Below are positions 13,201-24,200 of a stretch of DNA of 64,000 bases, piece by piece. The notes under the pieces were generated by a model. The model was not told where the DNA came from, ran no database searches, and worked only from the letters and a program-made list of their open reading frames with translations. The DNA is from Hepsetus odoe (Eukaryota; Chordata; Actinopteri; Characiformes; Hepsetidae). Position numbers and translations under genes: made by a program. Position 1 is the first letter of the stretch, and the number at the start of each line of letters is the position of its first letter. The stretch spans positions 27,638,038 to 27,702,037 of the forward strand of contig CM029368.1 of assembly GCA_017165825.1 (NCBI GenBank), given 5' to 3'.

Positions 13201-16200
13201 CCCTAATAATGTGCTCTAGGAACAAAGGAATGACCCTGTGGTGCTGAAAGTGCTCATCAGGGGTTCTTCTTGAGCTTGAGGGCAGGGTTGTTGTAACACA
13301 GATTCCTCCAGTACAGATTGCCATCTATTTTGGAACTTGATCCCTGTGCTAAGTTTGTGCCAGTGAGCTTTTAACATGTGCTGACTGAGGCACTCTGTCT
13401 ATGCATCACTCTCTTCTGTCTCTCTTGCTCCCTCTTCTTCTCATGATCACTACTTTCACTTTTCTCCCTTTCTCAAGGTGTTTCTCACTGAATGCGTTGG
13501 TCCACTCTTCATCTACCTGATGTTCTATTTCAGAGTGCCCTTCATCTACGCCCCCAAGTACGACTTCAGAACCAGCAAACACTGGGTCGTACAGTGAGTA
13601 TCCCATCATGCTCATCCAGACACTCTTACAAAGATGTCCTGAAACCTGTGCAGTCCCCCCAACTTTGTAGATGAGACAGCCAATCAAAACGCTGATAATG
13701 TACAGTGGTGTGCAAACATCATGAGCCCCTCATTTCTTCATATTTTGTTTCCAAAAAGTCAGACTTTTTTGTATTTTTAATTGTATTTTCATTTTTGAGG
13801 AGCATTTCTTCAGATCTTCCTGAAGGACAACGCTTTTGTCTCTCGTTTTCAGTCCAGTCTCGGTACCTGAGCATTGTGATAGTTTTGTGTTGGTAATCCA
13901 CACAGTGATCTACGTCTGAACCTTCAAGCAGAACAAAGTCTAACTTAAGACATGAAGCAGTGAAGAAACAGGTCCAGGTGATTCCAGATCATCAGGTGAA
14001 TAGTTTACTGCTGATGCAGAACACTGAATGGTTGGAACCCCTTTACCTAGAACCTTGTATCTTTAGACACTTTGCAGGTCGGAGCACTAAAACAATCATT
14101 CCCATTTCTTTCATTTAATCTATTATGCCAAAGACAGTTTGACAGACATTAAAATAGGATTTTACCGAGCAAAATATAAAGAAACGAGGGGCATCTTTTT
14201 AAAGTATTGTGCAATGATTATTTGTACAAAACTGATTTGATCCCATGAGTCATGGACGAGAAAAGAGAGGCTGTTCTCTGAGGACAATGTGACTTATTCT
14301 CTTGGTTGCTTCAGCAGCAAGTTGGCCAGGTCTGTATGTGCTGGTCCTGCTATATTGTGATATGTTTCAAATTTCTCTTCTCTTGACATAAAAATTAACA
14401 TGCAAATGCAAATGCAAATGGTAAACATAGCATAAGACATGAATATATATCCAGCTAATCTTATGGAAACATGCCCTGGGCGCTAATGTGCCCTTAACTG
14501 GAAAGGTTTACATAAGCATTAAGCATCCAGAGACCACCACAGTGACGATACCACATATAAGGGATGCTGTGGAGTCTCTGAAGCTCCCTCAGCAGTCTTG
14601 TCTTAGTAGAAGTAAAGCTGAACTAAGGTCTAAACGCAGTATTCTGAGGAAGCTTTTGGTAATTCTTCTGTCCATTCTTCCCAGTATAGCATGTTTTTGC
14701 CACTCCTTCCATTACCTTAAGAGGATCCTGGAAACACTGTTTGTCCATCGCTTCTGCCATGGCACCATGCCGCTCCGCAACATTTTTAAGGTGAAGCAGC
14801 ATCTTTTTGTTCATTGGATTGCAGGATTGATGGATTCATGAAATAGCAGTTGTGAAAAAAGCTGTTTATGTTAAAGCCATCAAGGACTGCTTATGGCGTA
14901 TGGGGCTCTTGAAGGGTTGTTCCATTTCATGGAGAAGATTACCACCACTACCCATGTTCACTCAGTTTCCAGGAACAATGGGAGTGAAAACAAGGAACAG
15001 ATAGATATGGGTTTGGGTCTTGCTGTGCAAATCATCCAATCAGTCCACCTATTCACTTAATCATCCATCCATCCATCCATCCATCCATCCATCCATCCTA
15101 ACCACTTATCCTGACTAGAACAGGCCACCAATTCATTGCAGTGTCTGAATAATTTTAATTAATAGATTCAGGACTTTTGCACACTATTGTGGCAAACAAT
15201 TCTAGCCCATTTTAATCAGCTGCCCATTTATCACATTCATCAGTGCTCAGTTTCTAACCGCAGGATCACTGCTGCACAATATTATTTGGGAGCCCTGACA
15301 CCGACATGATGTGCCACAGCAGTGTGTGTCTCGCTGTAACCAGTGTATTAGGCATAGTGGTATTGCATGTCCAGTCACTGCTGTGGTCAGAAACTGGCCA
15401 TGTATGAAAAGCATGACAGATTGCATCAGAAGTGCATTATAACTAAACCTTCTACTCTGCTTCCTTTTGCTAACAGCCTAATATCCTGTCATGATGAACA
15501 GACGCACCTAAATTAAGGAACTTTCTCTTTCAGAACTGCTCATATTATTGGTGCTTTGCGGCATGGATGGCCTACTACATAAACCATCCGCTTTACACAC
15601 CACCATGTAAGTAATAGTTTGGCCTCATTGGCTCCAGCTTGAGCTGTCCAAAAGCAATGTCTGCAGCGTTCACCACAGTGAAAGGGAGTGAATCTGTCTG
15701 TTTTCAGACTACGGGGAGCAGCAGGTGAAGACAGCAATTGGGATTTTTCTGGTGAGCGCTGTTTTGCCTACGGGCTTTATTCAATCCCTTCATTTTTTTG
15801 TATAGTCTGGTCTCTCTTCCCCTTCATGTGTTTCTTTGATTTGGCACAGTTTTGTCAGCTGGGGAGCTTCTCCATCCACATCGCCCTGCGAAATCTAAAA
15901 CCACCAGGTAGGTTCCTAATGGCTGAAGGTAGGTCCTACGCCTGGTGTTCACGAGGCAGTGGTGGCCTAAGGGTTAAGCACTTGGCCTCATTATTGAAAG
16001 GTTGCAGGTTTTAGTCCCAGACCAGTAGGTTATCCACAATGACAAAGTCATCACTTCATCACTGCTTCCCCTCTGGATGAGTTCTCACACCATAGATTCC
16101 CTCTCCTGCTGTGCCTGAAAACAGAAAAATCTCACCTGTTCACACACCCGCTTTGGGAGATCGAGAGCCTCGGCTGGACGGCATGGAGACGCTAGTAAAT

Positions 16201-18877
16201 GGCTCATCCTATTTGTTGAGGTTGAGTGGCTGGAGCTGAAAGCTGTATATTGGCCCATACCTGCTGTTAATGACCCCTCAAAGCCACCATGGACTCTCAT
16301 TCACAGTTTTTTAGATCAGTGATTCTCACACTGGGGACCTCAGTGGAGGGTTTGGAGAAGAATATCTCTACTAGTCATTTTTCATTTCACTAAATCTGTT
16401 ATGCGTAAAAATAGTACCTTTTTTAAAAAGTAGTTTAATATTCTTATGCATTCCAGCCAATGACCATTCACAGTCTCTTAAGCTGTAATGTCAGAGAACA
16501 CCCCGGTGTTCTTTCCAGGGGCAGCGGTGGCCTAGTGTTTAGGGTCTCCATGCCGTCCAGCCACAGGATCAGAAGGTTGTGGGTTTGAATCCCAGACCAG
16601 TAGGTTGCCCTGAGGTGCCCTTGAGCAAGGTACCATCCCCATCACTGCTCCCCGGGTTCTTTCAATAGCTTCCCCTTGGTGCACTGTGTGAAATGGTTAA
16701 AAGCGGATGAGCTCTTCCCAGCTAATGAAAAGCTGAAAACGATGGTTTTATCTGGTCAATCTCTTAACATCTGCCTAATAAGAAGCTTATTTATCATTTA
16801 TTATCAGTTGCCTCCTTAAACCTTGGCCTGAACTCATAATACTAATTGCTTCTCGTTTGTGTCCACTTCATCCTGAGGGTTATTTTTCTCATCGCGGTCA
16901 CCTTGTTTACTGGGGGCTCAAGCTCAGACTTCTGTAAAGCTGCTTTGTGACAAAAAAAAATCGAACCTGACTTGCATATTTTTTCGTTGAAGGTTCTAAG
17001 ACGAAGAAGATTCCGTATCCAACCAAGAATCCTTTCACATGGATCTTTCTGCTTGTTTCATGCCCAAATTACACATATGAGGTGAGACACGCTTATCGGT
17101 CCATAAACATGACCGTGAGATTTAACGCCAGATCAGAATACACAATCTTTCTGTATTTCACATTGGTCATCATGTCAGATCAAGCAGTGCCATACATTCG
17201 AAAAACACTACAAGTTTGAATTAGACTAGTCTTCCTTGACAACCTTGTTGCCACAGCTCAACGAGCCTGTCCTCGAGTTTGTTGCTCTACACTGCATCAT
17301 TAAATGCTCTCACCCTATTGGCCAGTACCGAATTGGGCAGCGGTGGCCTAGTGGTCAGGGAGTTGCCACATGATCAGAAGATTGTGGGTTCAAAGCCATT
17401 CCCAGTAGGTTGCCCTGAGGTACCCTTGAGCAACGTACGTCCCCGTCACTGCTCCCCGGGCGCTTCAAGATGCCACCGGTCCTCTTAGATTATGTCACAT
17501 TAAAGGAAGTAAAGGCACCTGTTCATTGCTGCCAGTTTTCATATTCAGTGCCTGACACTGAAAGAATTCAGATCAGATCGATTTCGATTCGTCTGGACCC
17601 AGAGTTAGATCACCTATAAATTCCTGGATTACAACACTGCAAATTAATCCTGTTCATGCATTTAACCAAAGCATACTGACCCTCCATCAGTCTGATTTGC
17701 CACAAAATTAAAATATGCATGAACGTCCTCATCAGTCAGAATGAAATGTTGGAGTACAAAGCCCTCTCCCAGCAGTGACCGATCTAAACGAAGGGACGGC
17801 TAGAAGCCAAGCAGACCTGAGAGTAACACAAGATCCTTTCCAGTCCTTCGTGTCAAAAACAGGAGTGTGATCGGATGTCAAATCTATCAGTCATCAATAA
17901 GGACTGGGACATTTCACCAAAAAATCATGTTACTCAGGGAACTTTCTCAGCACAGAGGACGTGTGCTGTCCTTACCTTCTCGTTCAAAGACTTCTCCACA
18001 CTCACAGCTTCTTTTCTCGTTATAATTTAAAGCTACAAACTGCTTACATCCATAGGTATTCTAATTTCGGCTTTTTTTTAACAGGGACTCTTTGAAGCAC
18101 AATGCTGTAAACCCATTTTAGAGATCATTTACTGAATATCAGAATATCTGCATTTGGAAGTAGACCAAAAGTATGAGTATTAGTGTTGTTTCCCTGCTCA
18201 GGAATCATATAATGAAGGGCTGAAACCTAATGCCTCGAGAACAGAGTTGTTTTGCAGCAAATGTTGATGAGGCCTCTGGGAGTGTTGTTTTCTAGAATAG
18301 AGCAGGCCCGAGGGATAGAGCATCCTAGAAACACAGGATCATAACAGTCCTGTTGGTCTGTGCTGCTGTGAGTGAACAGCTAGACTCCCGGTCATCCCAG
18401 TCCAGGGCTTAAAAGGCAAAGGGCGTCTCCTGCTGCACAGGAGCAGCAGCTGCAGGAAGTTGATGCTAAGACTGAATTGAGAAATAGTGACTGACAATAG
18501 TCAACTGACAAGATGACAGTATTACATATCACATTTACCTATGATAAATAACAGGCTGTAGTGCAGAAGTTTGAACTCCAGGCTTATTTTTCCAGCACAC
18601 TGCTGCCCTCTGCTGGTCAAGTGACTTGGCCTGCGACACCTTCCTCCACTGTGCAGTAAGTGGGACATGAAGAAGGGAACAGATGTATGTTTTTGTCCTG
18701 CAGGTGGGTTCCTGGCTGGGCTTCACCTTGATGACGCAGTGCGTGCCCGTGGCCTTCTTCACCATCATCGGTTTTGTGCAGATGACCGTGTGGGCCAAAG
18801 GCAAGCACCGCAGCTACATGAAGGAGTTTAAGGAATACCCAACCCTGCGCTCGCCCATCCTGCCCTTCATCCTGTAG
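10230..18877 (+). CDS. tecr: Trans-2,3-enoyl-CoA reductase
   Basis: Eleven coding exons (10230-10397, 10748-10799, 10906-10950, 12315-12418, 13478-13593, 14685-14790, 15534-15606, 15708-15751, 15850-15907, 16993-17081, 18704-18877) join to 342 residues. The enzyme performs the fourth, NADPH-dependent step of very-long-chain fatty acid elongation in the ER membrane. After a 37-residue Lys/Ala-rich leader comes a ubiquitin-like N-domain (YFEVEILDAKTREKL, RWYPARQSL, LPVGTTATFYFRDLG). Multiple membrane segments follow, then the C-terminal steroid 5-alpha-reductase-like domain with NPFTWIFLLVSCPNYTYEVGSW and the end WAKGKHRSYMKEFKEYP. Human TECR has 308 residues and begins close to the ubiquitin-like domain, so the leader is an extension; it may mark a tissue-specific first exon or a fish paralogue (tecra/tecrb). 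TECRL is less similar. ATTAAA at 19482 is a candidate polyadenylation signal. Confidence 0.95.
11321..11525 (+). mobile_element. tRNA-derived SINE, family A copy
   Basis: The sequence runs from a tRNA-like head (GGGCAGTGATGGCCTAATG, then GGGTTTGAATCCC resembling a B box) into TGAGCAAGGTACCGTCCCCATCACTGCTCCCC and a tail with TAAATGCAGAGG and TTCACTGTGTGCTGTGCTG. At least six related copies occur in this window (15952, 16517, 17334, 25941, 27779, 62693). It lies in tecr intron 3. Confidence 0.7.
11708..12040 (+). mobile_element. SINE-like element, family C copy
   Basis: It starts GGGTGGCGCAGTGTGTAGCA with a tRNA-like head and B-box-like GGTTTGATTACC. It continues through TTCTCCCCATGTCTGGGTGG and GTTTCCTCCAGGAGCTCC, contains a GT microsatellite (11893-11913), and ends with the CTGGGATGGACTCCAGCACC motif common in fish SINE/LINE tails. 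It lies in tecr intron 3. Partial copies of the same family occur at 20098-20175 and 22062-22200. Confidence 0.65.
13005..13105 (-). mobile_element. Partial SINE, family B
   Basis: Contains ATTTAGCAGACGCTCTTATC and GGAGCAACTCAGGGTTAAGG, the 3' half of the family B SINE seen in full at 45062-45273. Only the tail half is present here, in tecr intron 4. Confidence 0.7.
13701..14215. mobile_element. Non-autonomous mariner-like element
   Basis: The left end (GTGTGCAAAC... GCCCCTCATTTCTTCATATTTTG) is matched in reverse complement at 14170-14212 (CAAAATATAAAGAAACGAGGGGC... TTGTGCA). The left end begins next to a TA dinucleotide, as expected for Tc1/mariner insertion. No transposase frame remains between the ends. 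It lies in tecr intron 5. Confidence 0.55.
15062..15098. repeat. ATCC tetranucleotide microsatellite
   Basis: Nine tandem CATC/ATCC units, in tecr intron 6. Such arrays often mark the tail of a decayed LINE in fish, but no LINE body is visible beside it. Confidence 0.85.
15952..16082 (+). mobile_element. Truncated SINE, family A
   Basis: Head GGCAGTGGTGGCCTAAGGGTTAAG and B-box region are present, but the copy stops within the CATCACTGCTTCCCCTC segment. It begins only about 45 bases after the exon 9 donor of tecr. Confidence 0.6.
16517..16735 (+). mobile_element. SINE, family A copy
   Basis: Shows GGGGCAGCGGTGGCCTAGTG, GGGTTTGAATCCCAGACC, GCCCTTGAGCAAGGTACCATC and GCTCCCCGGG in the family order. 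It lies in tecr intron 9, a few hundred bases after the truncated copy at 15952, in the same orientation. Confidence 0.7.
17334..17505 (+). mobile_element. SINE, family A copy
   Basis: Shows GGGCAGCGGTGGCCTAGTGG and GTTGCCCTGAGGTACCCTTG followed by GCTCCCCGGGCG, in the family order, and ends in degenerate tail sequence. It lies in tecr intron 10. Confidence 0.7.
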
Positions 18878-19139
18878 ACACACACACAGCCATCAAGTGT
18901 TTAAAGTAAGCCTTCTGATTCAGGATCAGTTCCCAAACAGGACTCTATGAAGGACTAACCTTAGTTTGGACATCTTTTATGGGAAAATTAGTGGGAAAGC
19001 AGACGCAACCCTCGCCCTGGTCCACAATCATCCAAAAATCTCTGCATATCTTAATTGTAAACCAAGCCATTCAGAGTGATTTGACATGAAATGCACTTAT
19101 TTATAATGGTGGTGATGGGAACCAGGGGTCACTGCTGTT

Positions 19140-19173
<34 letters not shown>

Positions 19174-21255
19174 GACATAAACGCAATTTATTCACCATCT
19201 AATGACCAGTGGACCTGCACTCGTGTGTTTATTTATGAATAGTTGGTGTTACAAATCATTCTTCAGGGACTACTTTTCCTTCCAACACCCTGCATGTAGC
19301 TCTTCAACGTGTAAAATAACAATTTAGGCCAAGTATTGCAGTGTAAACCACTGGCAGTGAAGCTTTCGGCAAAGGGCATTAAATGCATCGGATCACTTAC
19401 GGATCGCTTCTGTAGTCAATTCTGACTTGTTTCTTTAATGAAGAGCAAACGTACTTTGACTACTTCCACCTTAATGATTGAATTAAATATATTAATTCAA
19501 TATTGTTGGAATTTGCAATCAGTAGGCGAAAAGGTGGCCACGCTGAAATGTCCTTTCAGCAGACGGGTGGGAGAAAAGCCTGGTGTTTGTCCACATCTGG
19601 GTTGTACTGTTGATTGACGAGGACAATTTTGAAAGCCCACAAACAGAAACCACACATGCTTCAGAAGCAGCTGACGGAGATTAAGCTGAATAAGCTGGAG
19701 TGTCTGGTAGAGTAGTGCTTTGGAGAACTCGTCTGTGTGGTTGGTGCTGGCAAGAGGAAGCTCCTCACGAAACATTGCAATGACAGAAAACAAGGAAGGG
19801 AATAATTCCTGCCCTGAAAGCACTGACTGGGGGTAAATACAACTAAACCGTCCCTGAAACAGCTGGGAATTTACATTTGAGTGCATCTTTTAATACGGAC
19901 AGGTTTAATGGTGTTCCGTAAAGAGAAATAGCCCTACTGGAAGCATAGAAAGCCAAGTAATTTCATGCTGTGTCCCATTGTACAAGTGCCTTGTTTTTAT
20001 AAAAACAAACAAACAAACAAACAAAAAAGCAGGGTTATCCCAAAAAATAAGATCAAATTTAACACTTTTGTGTTAATTTTTGTTTTTTGGGTGTCTAAGC
20101 ATAGAGATAAAAACCACCCGTTAAGAGGTAAGAGGAGCACCCCACGGAAAAACTCATGCAGACACGGGGAGATCTCCAAGGTCTTAAGAAGACATGGGAA
20201 TTTTCTTGAATTGCTTCACCTTCGATTGATGGAGTTCACTGAAATATCTGATGGAAAAAAGGAATATGCTCCGGCAATGGTCAGTTAACCAATAATTAAA
20301 AATTTTTTTTTTAAAGTTTTTAAAAAGAGGCTTATGCCAGGAATGTCAGGGGTTACAGATGTCAGGGTTTGCAAAGCTGGCTGCAGAGCTCATCATCAAC
20401 TCCTAAAGACCAACAGTCAGACTCCGGGGATTTAGACCAAATGGTGAACCACGAAGTGACAACATGCTTAAGGCTGTAGTTTAAAATCATAAAAAACAGG
20501 AACTTCTTCATGTGTGTTTTTATTGGAGATCCCTAAGTGTATGTTTGGTGGGGAGTTTCAACAAGATTACATATTTGTCTTGAAATGGACATGGAACTGG
20601 CCCAGCGCTTAAGGCCTGACGTCTTCAGTGTTTCCAGCTTGAAACTCCAGACACACAACATACCTTCACCTACCGATTATCCTTGGACAGTTAGACACAT
20701 GGAAAATTTCAAAATGTCTGTGATTCTTCCCTTCCTCAAGGCCAGGGACCAGATTTTGGGAAAACAGTCTTTAAGGTAAGCAGTCCATGGCGTGTGCCAT
20801 ACACAGATTTCTAAATTCATATTCTAACTTCACTTGTTTCAGCAGTTCGGAATCGCTGCCGTTTAAAATTTATAGGGAAACATCAATATAATATCGCAAA
20901 GAAAATATATTACTGAGAACACAAATCATATAAAGAAAAACAATACTGGTGGATGAAAAAAAAAAAATGATCCTCCTCTTCAAAAGCAAAAAAGAAAAAA
21001 GAAAAAGCCAAGGAAAAAAAGGCAACACCTTTCCACAGCTGAGTAGTGTCACTGACCCTGTGAAGGGATGAAGGGGAAGAATAAAGGAAGCGGGGGAGAA
21101 ATGATAACCTGCGGCAGAAAAGTCTGCCAGCTCGAGGGATGGATGGATGGAGCGGAGCCGAGGAAAGACTGAGTATAAAGTTCTTTCTCTCCCCGCAGCA
21201 TGCCCACGCCTAGCTATCTGGGTTTTAGTCAGTCTGTCAGATGGCAGGGGCGGGG
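18878..21255. other. Convergent 3' regions of tecr and samd1
   Basis: The 3' UTR of tecr (plus) and that of samd1 (minus) meet here. A minus-strand AATAAA at 20519-20524 could end samd1, leaving a UTR of about 730 nt. A TAA array is at 19140-19172 and a family C SINE fragment at 20098-20175. A 129-codon minus-strand frame (19497-19886) is open but not recognised. No gene is called. Confidence 0.45.
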
Positions 21256-24200
21256 CTAGGAGATGACATCGCCATCATCCTGAAAGTGGCTCCTTTGCAG
21301 CACTTTCACGTGGTGCTCGTAGATCTTGAGGGCGGGGCCGAGTCTGATTGACAGGCCGGTTAACACGTCACTGCGCTGCATCAGGAGGAGTGACTTCCCG
21401 TCGATTTCCTGTGAACGGTAAAATAAACTTATTAGCTTTCAGCTAGTTAATACTAGCCCACTGAATCTGCATTAAAATAAAGGAAGAAATAAAACTTGTA
21501 CATATTGTGTCAAAAAGCTTCTGAATATTGAGCTTCACTTAAGAAGATGGGCTTGGATGGGTACCACTGAAAGTGAAAGAGAAGGTAGTGAGACCAGCTT
21601 TGCCATACGAGTTGCAGATGGTGGCACTGACAAATAGATGAAAAAAATGGAGGTGTCAAGTTAATGGAGAGTTCAAGATGCTGAGATTCGTTGGGTGTGA
21701 CGAGGATGGACAGGATTAGAAATGAGTATATTAGAGGGACAGCTCAGGTTGAAAGTTTTGGAGACAAAACGTTCAAGAGAAGCAAGGTTGTGTTGGTTTG
21801 GACATGTGCAAAGGAGAGACGAGGAGTATATTAGGAGGAGGATGTTGAAGATGGAGCTTCCAGGAAAGAGGAGAAGAGGAAGCAAAAAGAGGAGGTTTAT
21901 GGAAGTGCTGAGAGAGGACATGCAGGTGGACGGTTTGAAGAAGGAAGATGCAGAGGATCGGAAGAAATGGAGACGGATAATCCGCAATGGCGACCGCTAA
22001 ACTAGTGGCCGAAAGAAGAAACGTTTTTGCCACTTTTTTGGGATTTTATAAAGAATCTTCTTTTAGATGGGGGCAAACGCACTCACACAAACCTGAGGGC
22101 AAGTTAGTATCTCCAAACCACCTGTTAAGAGGTAAGAGGAGGAGCACCCGATGGAGCAAACTCATGCAGACACAGGGAGAACTTACTAACTCCACCCAGA
22201 ACACCTCAAAATGGAATAGAAACCAAAACCTTCTTGCAGAGATGTCAGTGCTAATGGTTGCATCACTCTTATGCATAACACATTATTCTTCCCTTCAGAC
22301 TCAATGAGACCACTATTCATGCCGATCAATGGATCGCGTAAGAAAACCACAGCTTACTATGCCAACAGGATTATTTTGAGCTAATACATTTCTGGAAAGT
22401 GGTGCTCCTTCACCAAGTTAAGAGGGACATTTTCAGTCTTTTGAAAGTTAAAAAAGACATTTTCAGCCATTCCTTGAGTTAAAAAGGTCATTTTAATTTT
22501 TTTCTTGAGTTAAACAGGACATTTTTAGTCTTTCCTTGAATTAAAAAGGACATTCTCAGTCTTTTGCTGAGTTAAAAAGGACATTTTAGGTCTTGTTGCA
22601 AAGGCAGAGGCACTAATAGCAGAAGGTGAACCCGTTGTCTTTGCTCGCAGAGCTTTTGAGCCCAACGGGTCCAGTTCTGCGCAGGTTTTGTGTGCTGAGT
22701 GTAGGGTGGTTCGCCCCAAAAGGTGGATGATGACAAAATAGCACATTAAGCCTTGTCCCATCCATCCATTATCTGCCGCTTGTCCCAAATGGGGTCGCGG
22801 GGGAGTGCTGGCGTCCAACCCAGCGCACACAGGGCGAGGACAGGGGACGCACCCTGGACAGGTCGCCAGCCCATCGCAGAAGCCTTGTCCCATCTCTGCT
22901 TAAAGAAATTAAGGGCGCAGGAGTGGACCTGTATTGGCCAGCTTTATGCTCTTTATTCACCGGAACGGGAAGTCTTTAAGATGAATCTAGATCTCAGAGT
23001 ATATTACACTCACCTAATATTAAAATCTAAATAATTTTTGGTGTCTCTCTCTCTCAATTACTGGAAGTGTAGTGGTTTCGAAGTGTGACAGAGGACTTTA
23101 TTCTCCGTCAGTGGATTAGCCGCCCCTTAGTGGCCACAGTGCTAAGTAGGCCAGCAGTGCCAGATCATTTCTCCTGGTTATCTGGAACGCTACCCGAGTC
23201 AAAGCAAGCCAAGTGCCACAAATACAAAGTTCATGTGTACTTTTGAAATCTTCTCTTTCTATTACAATGTAATACAAAACCTATGACACTATCCGAGGTA
23301 AAAACACCGCACAAGTCTCCACATGTCAGAGTCGAGCAGTGTGAGCAGTGCAGAGACTAACCTGAGTTCTGAAGGCCATCGCCTGTTCAGGAAATCCCAC
23401 GGAGGTGAAGTAACTCACCACGTCCGCCACACTCCATTGTAGCGGGTCCTGTGCAATCTCTTCAGTCTTCACAGAGCTGCCGACCAAAGACCCAAGAGCG
23501 TTATAACTCATTATGACTAACCAGTCACTTCCATTACTCCTGAACAAATCTGTCTTCAGGACGCTTTCTCGGCCCAAACCGCTGATAACGACAGGCTACC
23601 CTTTTCTTCTCCAGCACCAACAAAAACAGCCTCACACACCTTCTAAACCGCGAGATTAAGTGTGTTTACCATGCAGTCCATTAGTAAATTCAGAGCTAGT
23701 CCAGCGGTGGGTGGGTGTGGTGCTATTTACAAAACCCCAGACCGGAGATTTAAGCCAAGTCTTAGAACAAAATACGCTGTCAAGAGCAACTCAGTATTGA
23801 AAGCCCTTAAAGTCAAAGACTAGACTTTAAGCCAGACTAATGACACCCCTTTAATTGCTTTTTCACGCCTTTTACAAATCCAGCCGTCCCACTTACCCTC
23901 CTCTCTTCATCCCTCCATTCTTAGCTTGCTCCATTTCTTGTGGGCAAACGACATCATCGCTCTGACTGCACTTTTTACCTGGGAAAACAAAAAAGGACTT
24001 AATATGCTGGCTCATTAGTAATTTAGTCCAGGAAACAAACAGGCCGCTAAAGGAAGTTACTCACCCTCTTCTGTGGGGACAGAGCCCTTGGTGAGTTCTC
24101 GGTCAGAACCCACGGCCTCATCCTGATGCTGTGGAGCACAGAGACGCAATAATAGTCAGTGGTGCGTACGAGTCCTAAACAGGAGTCCCTTTCACTGGTA

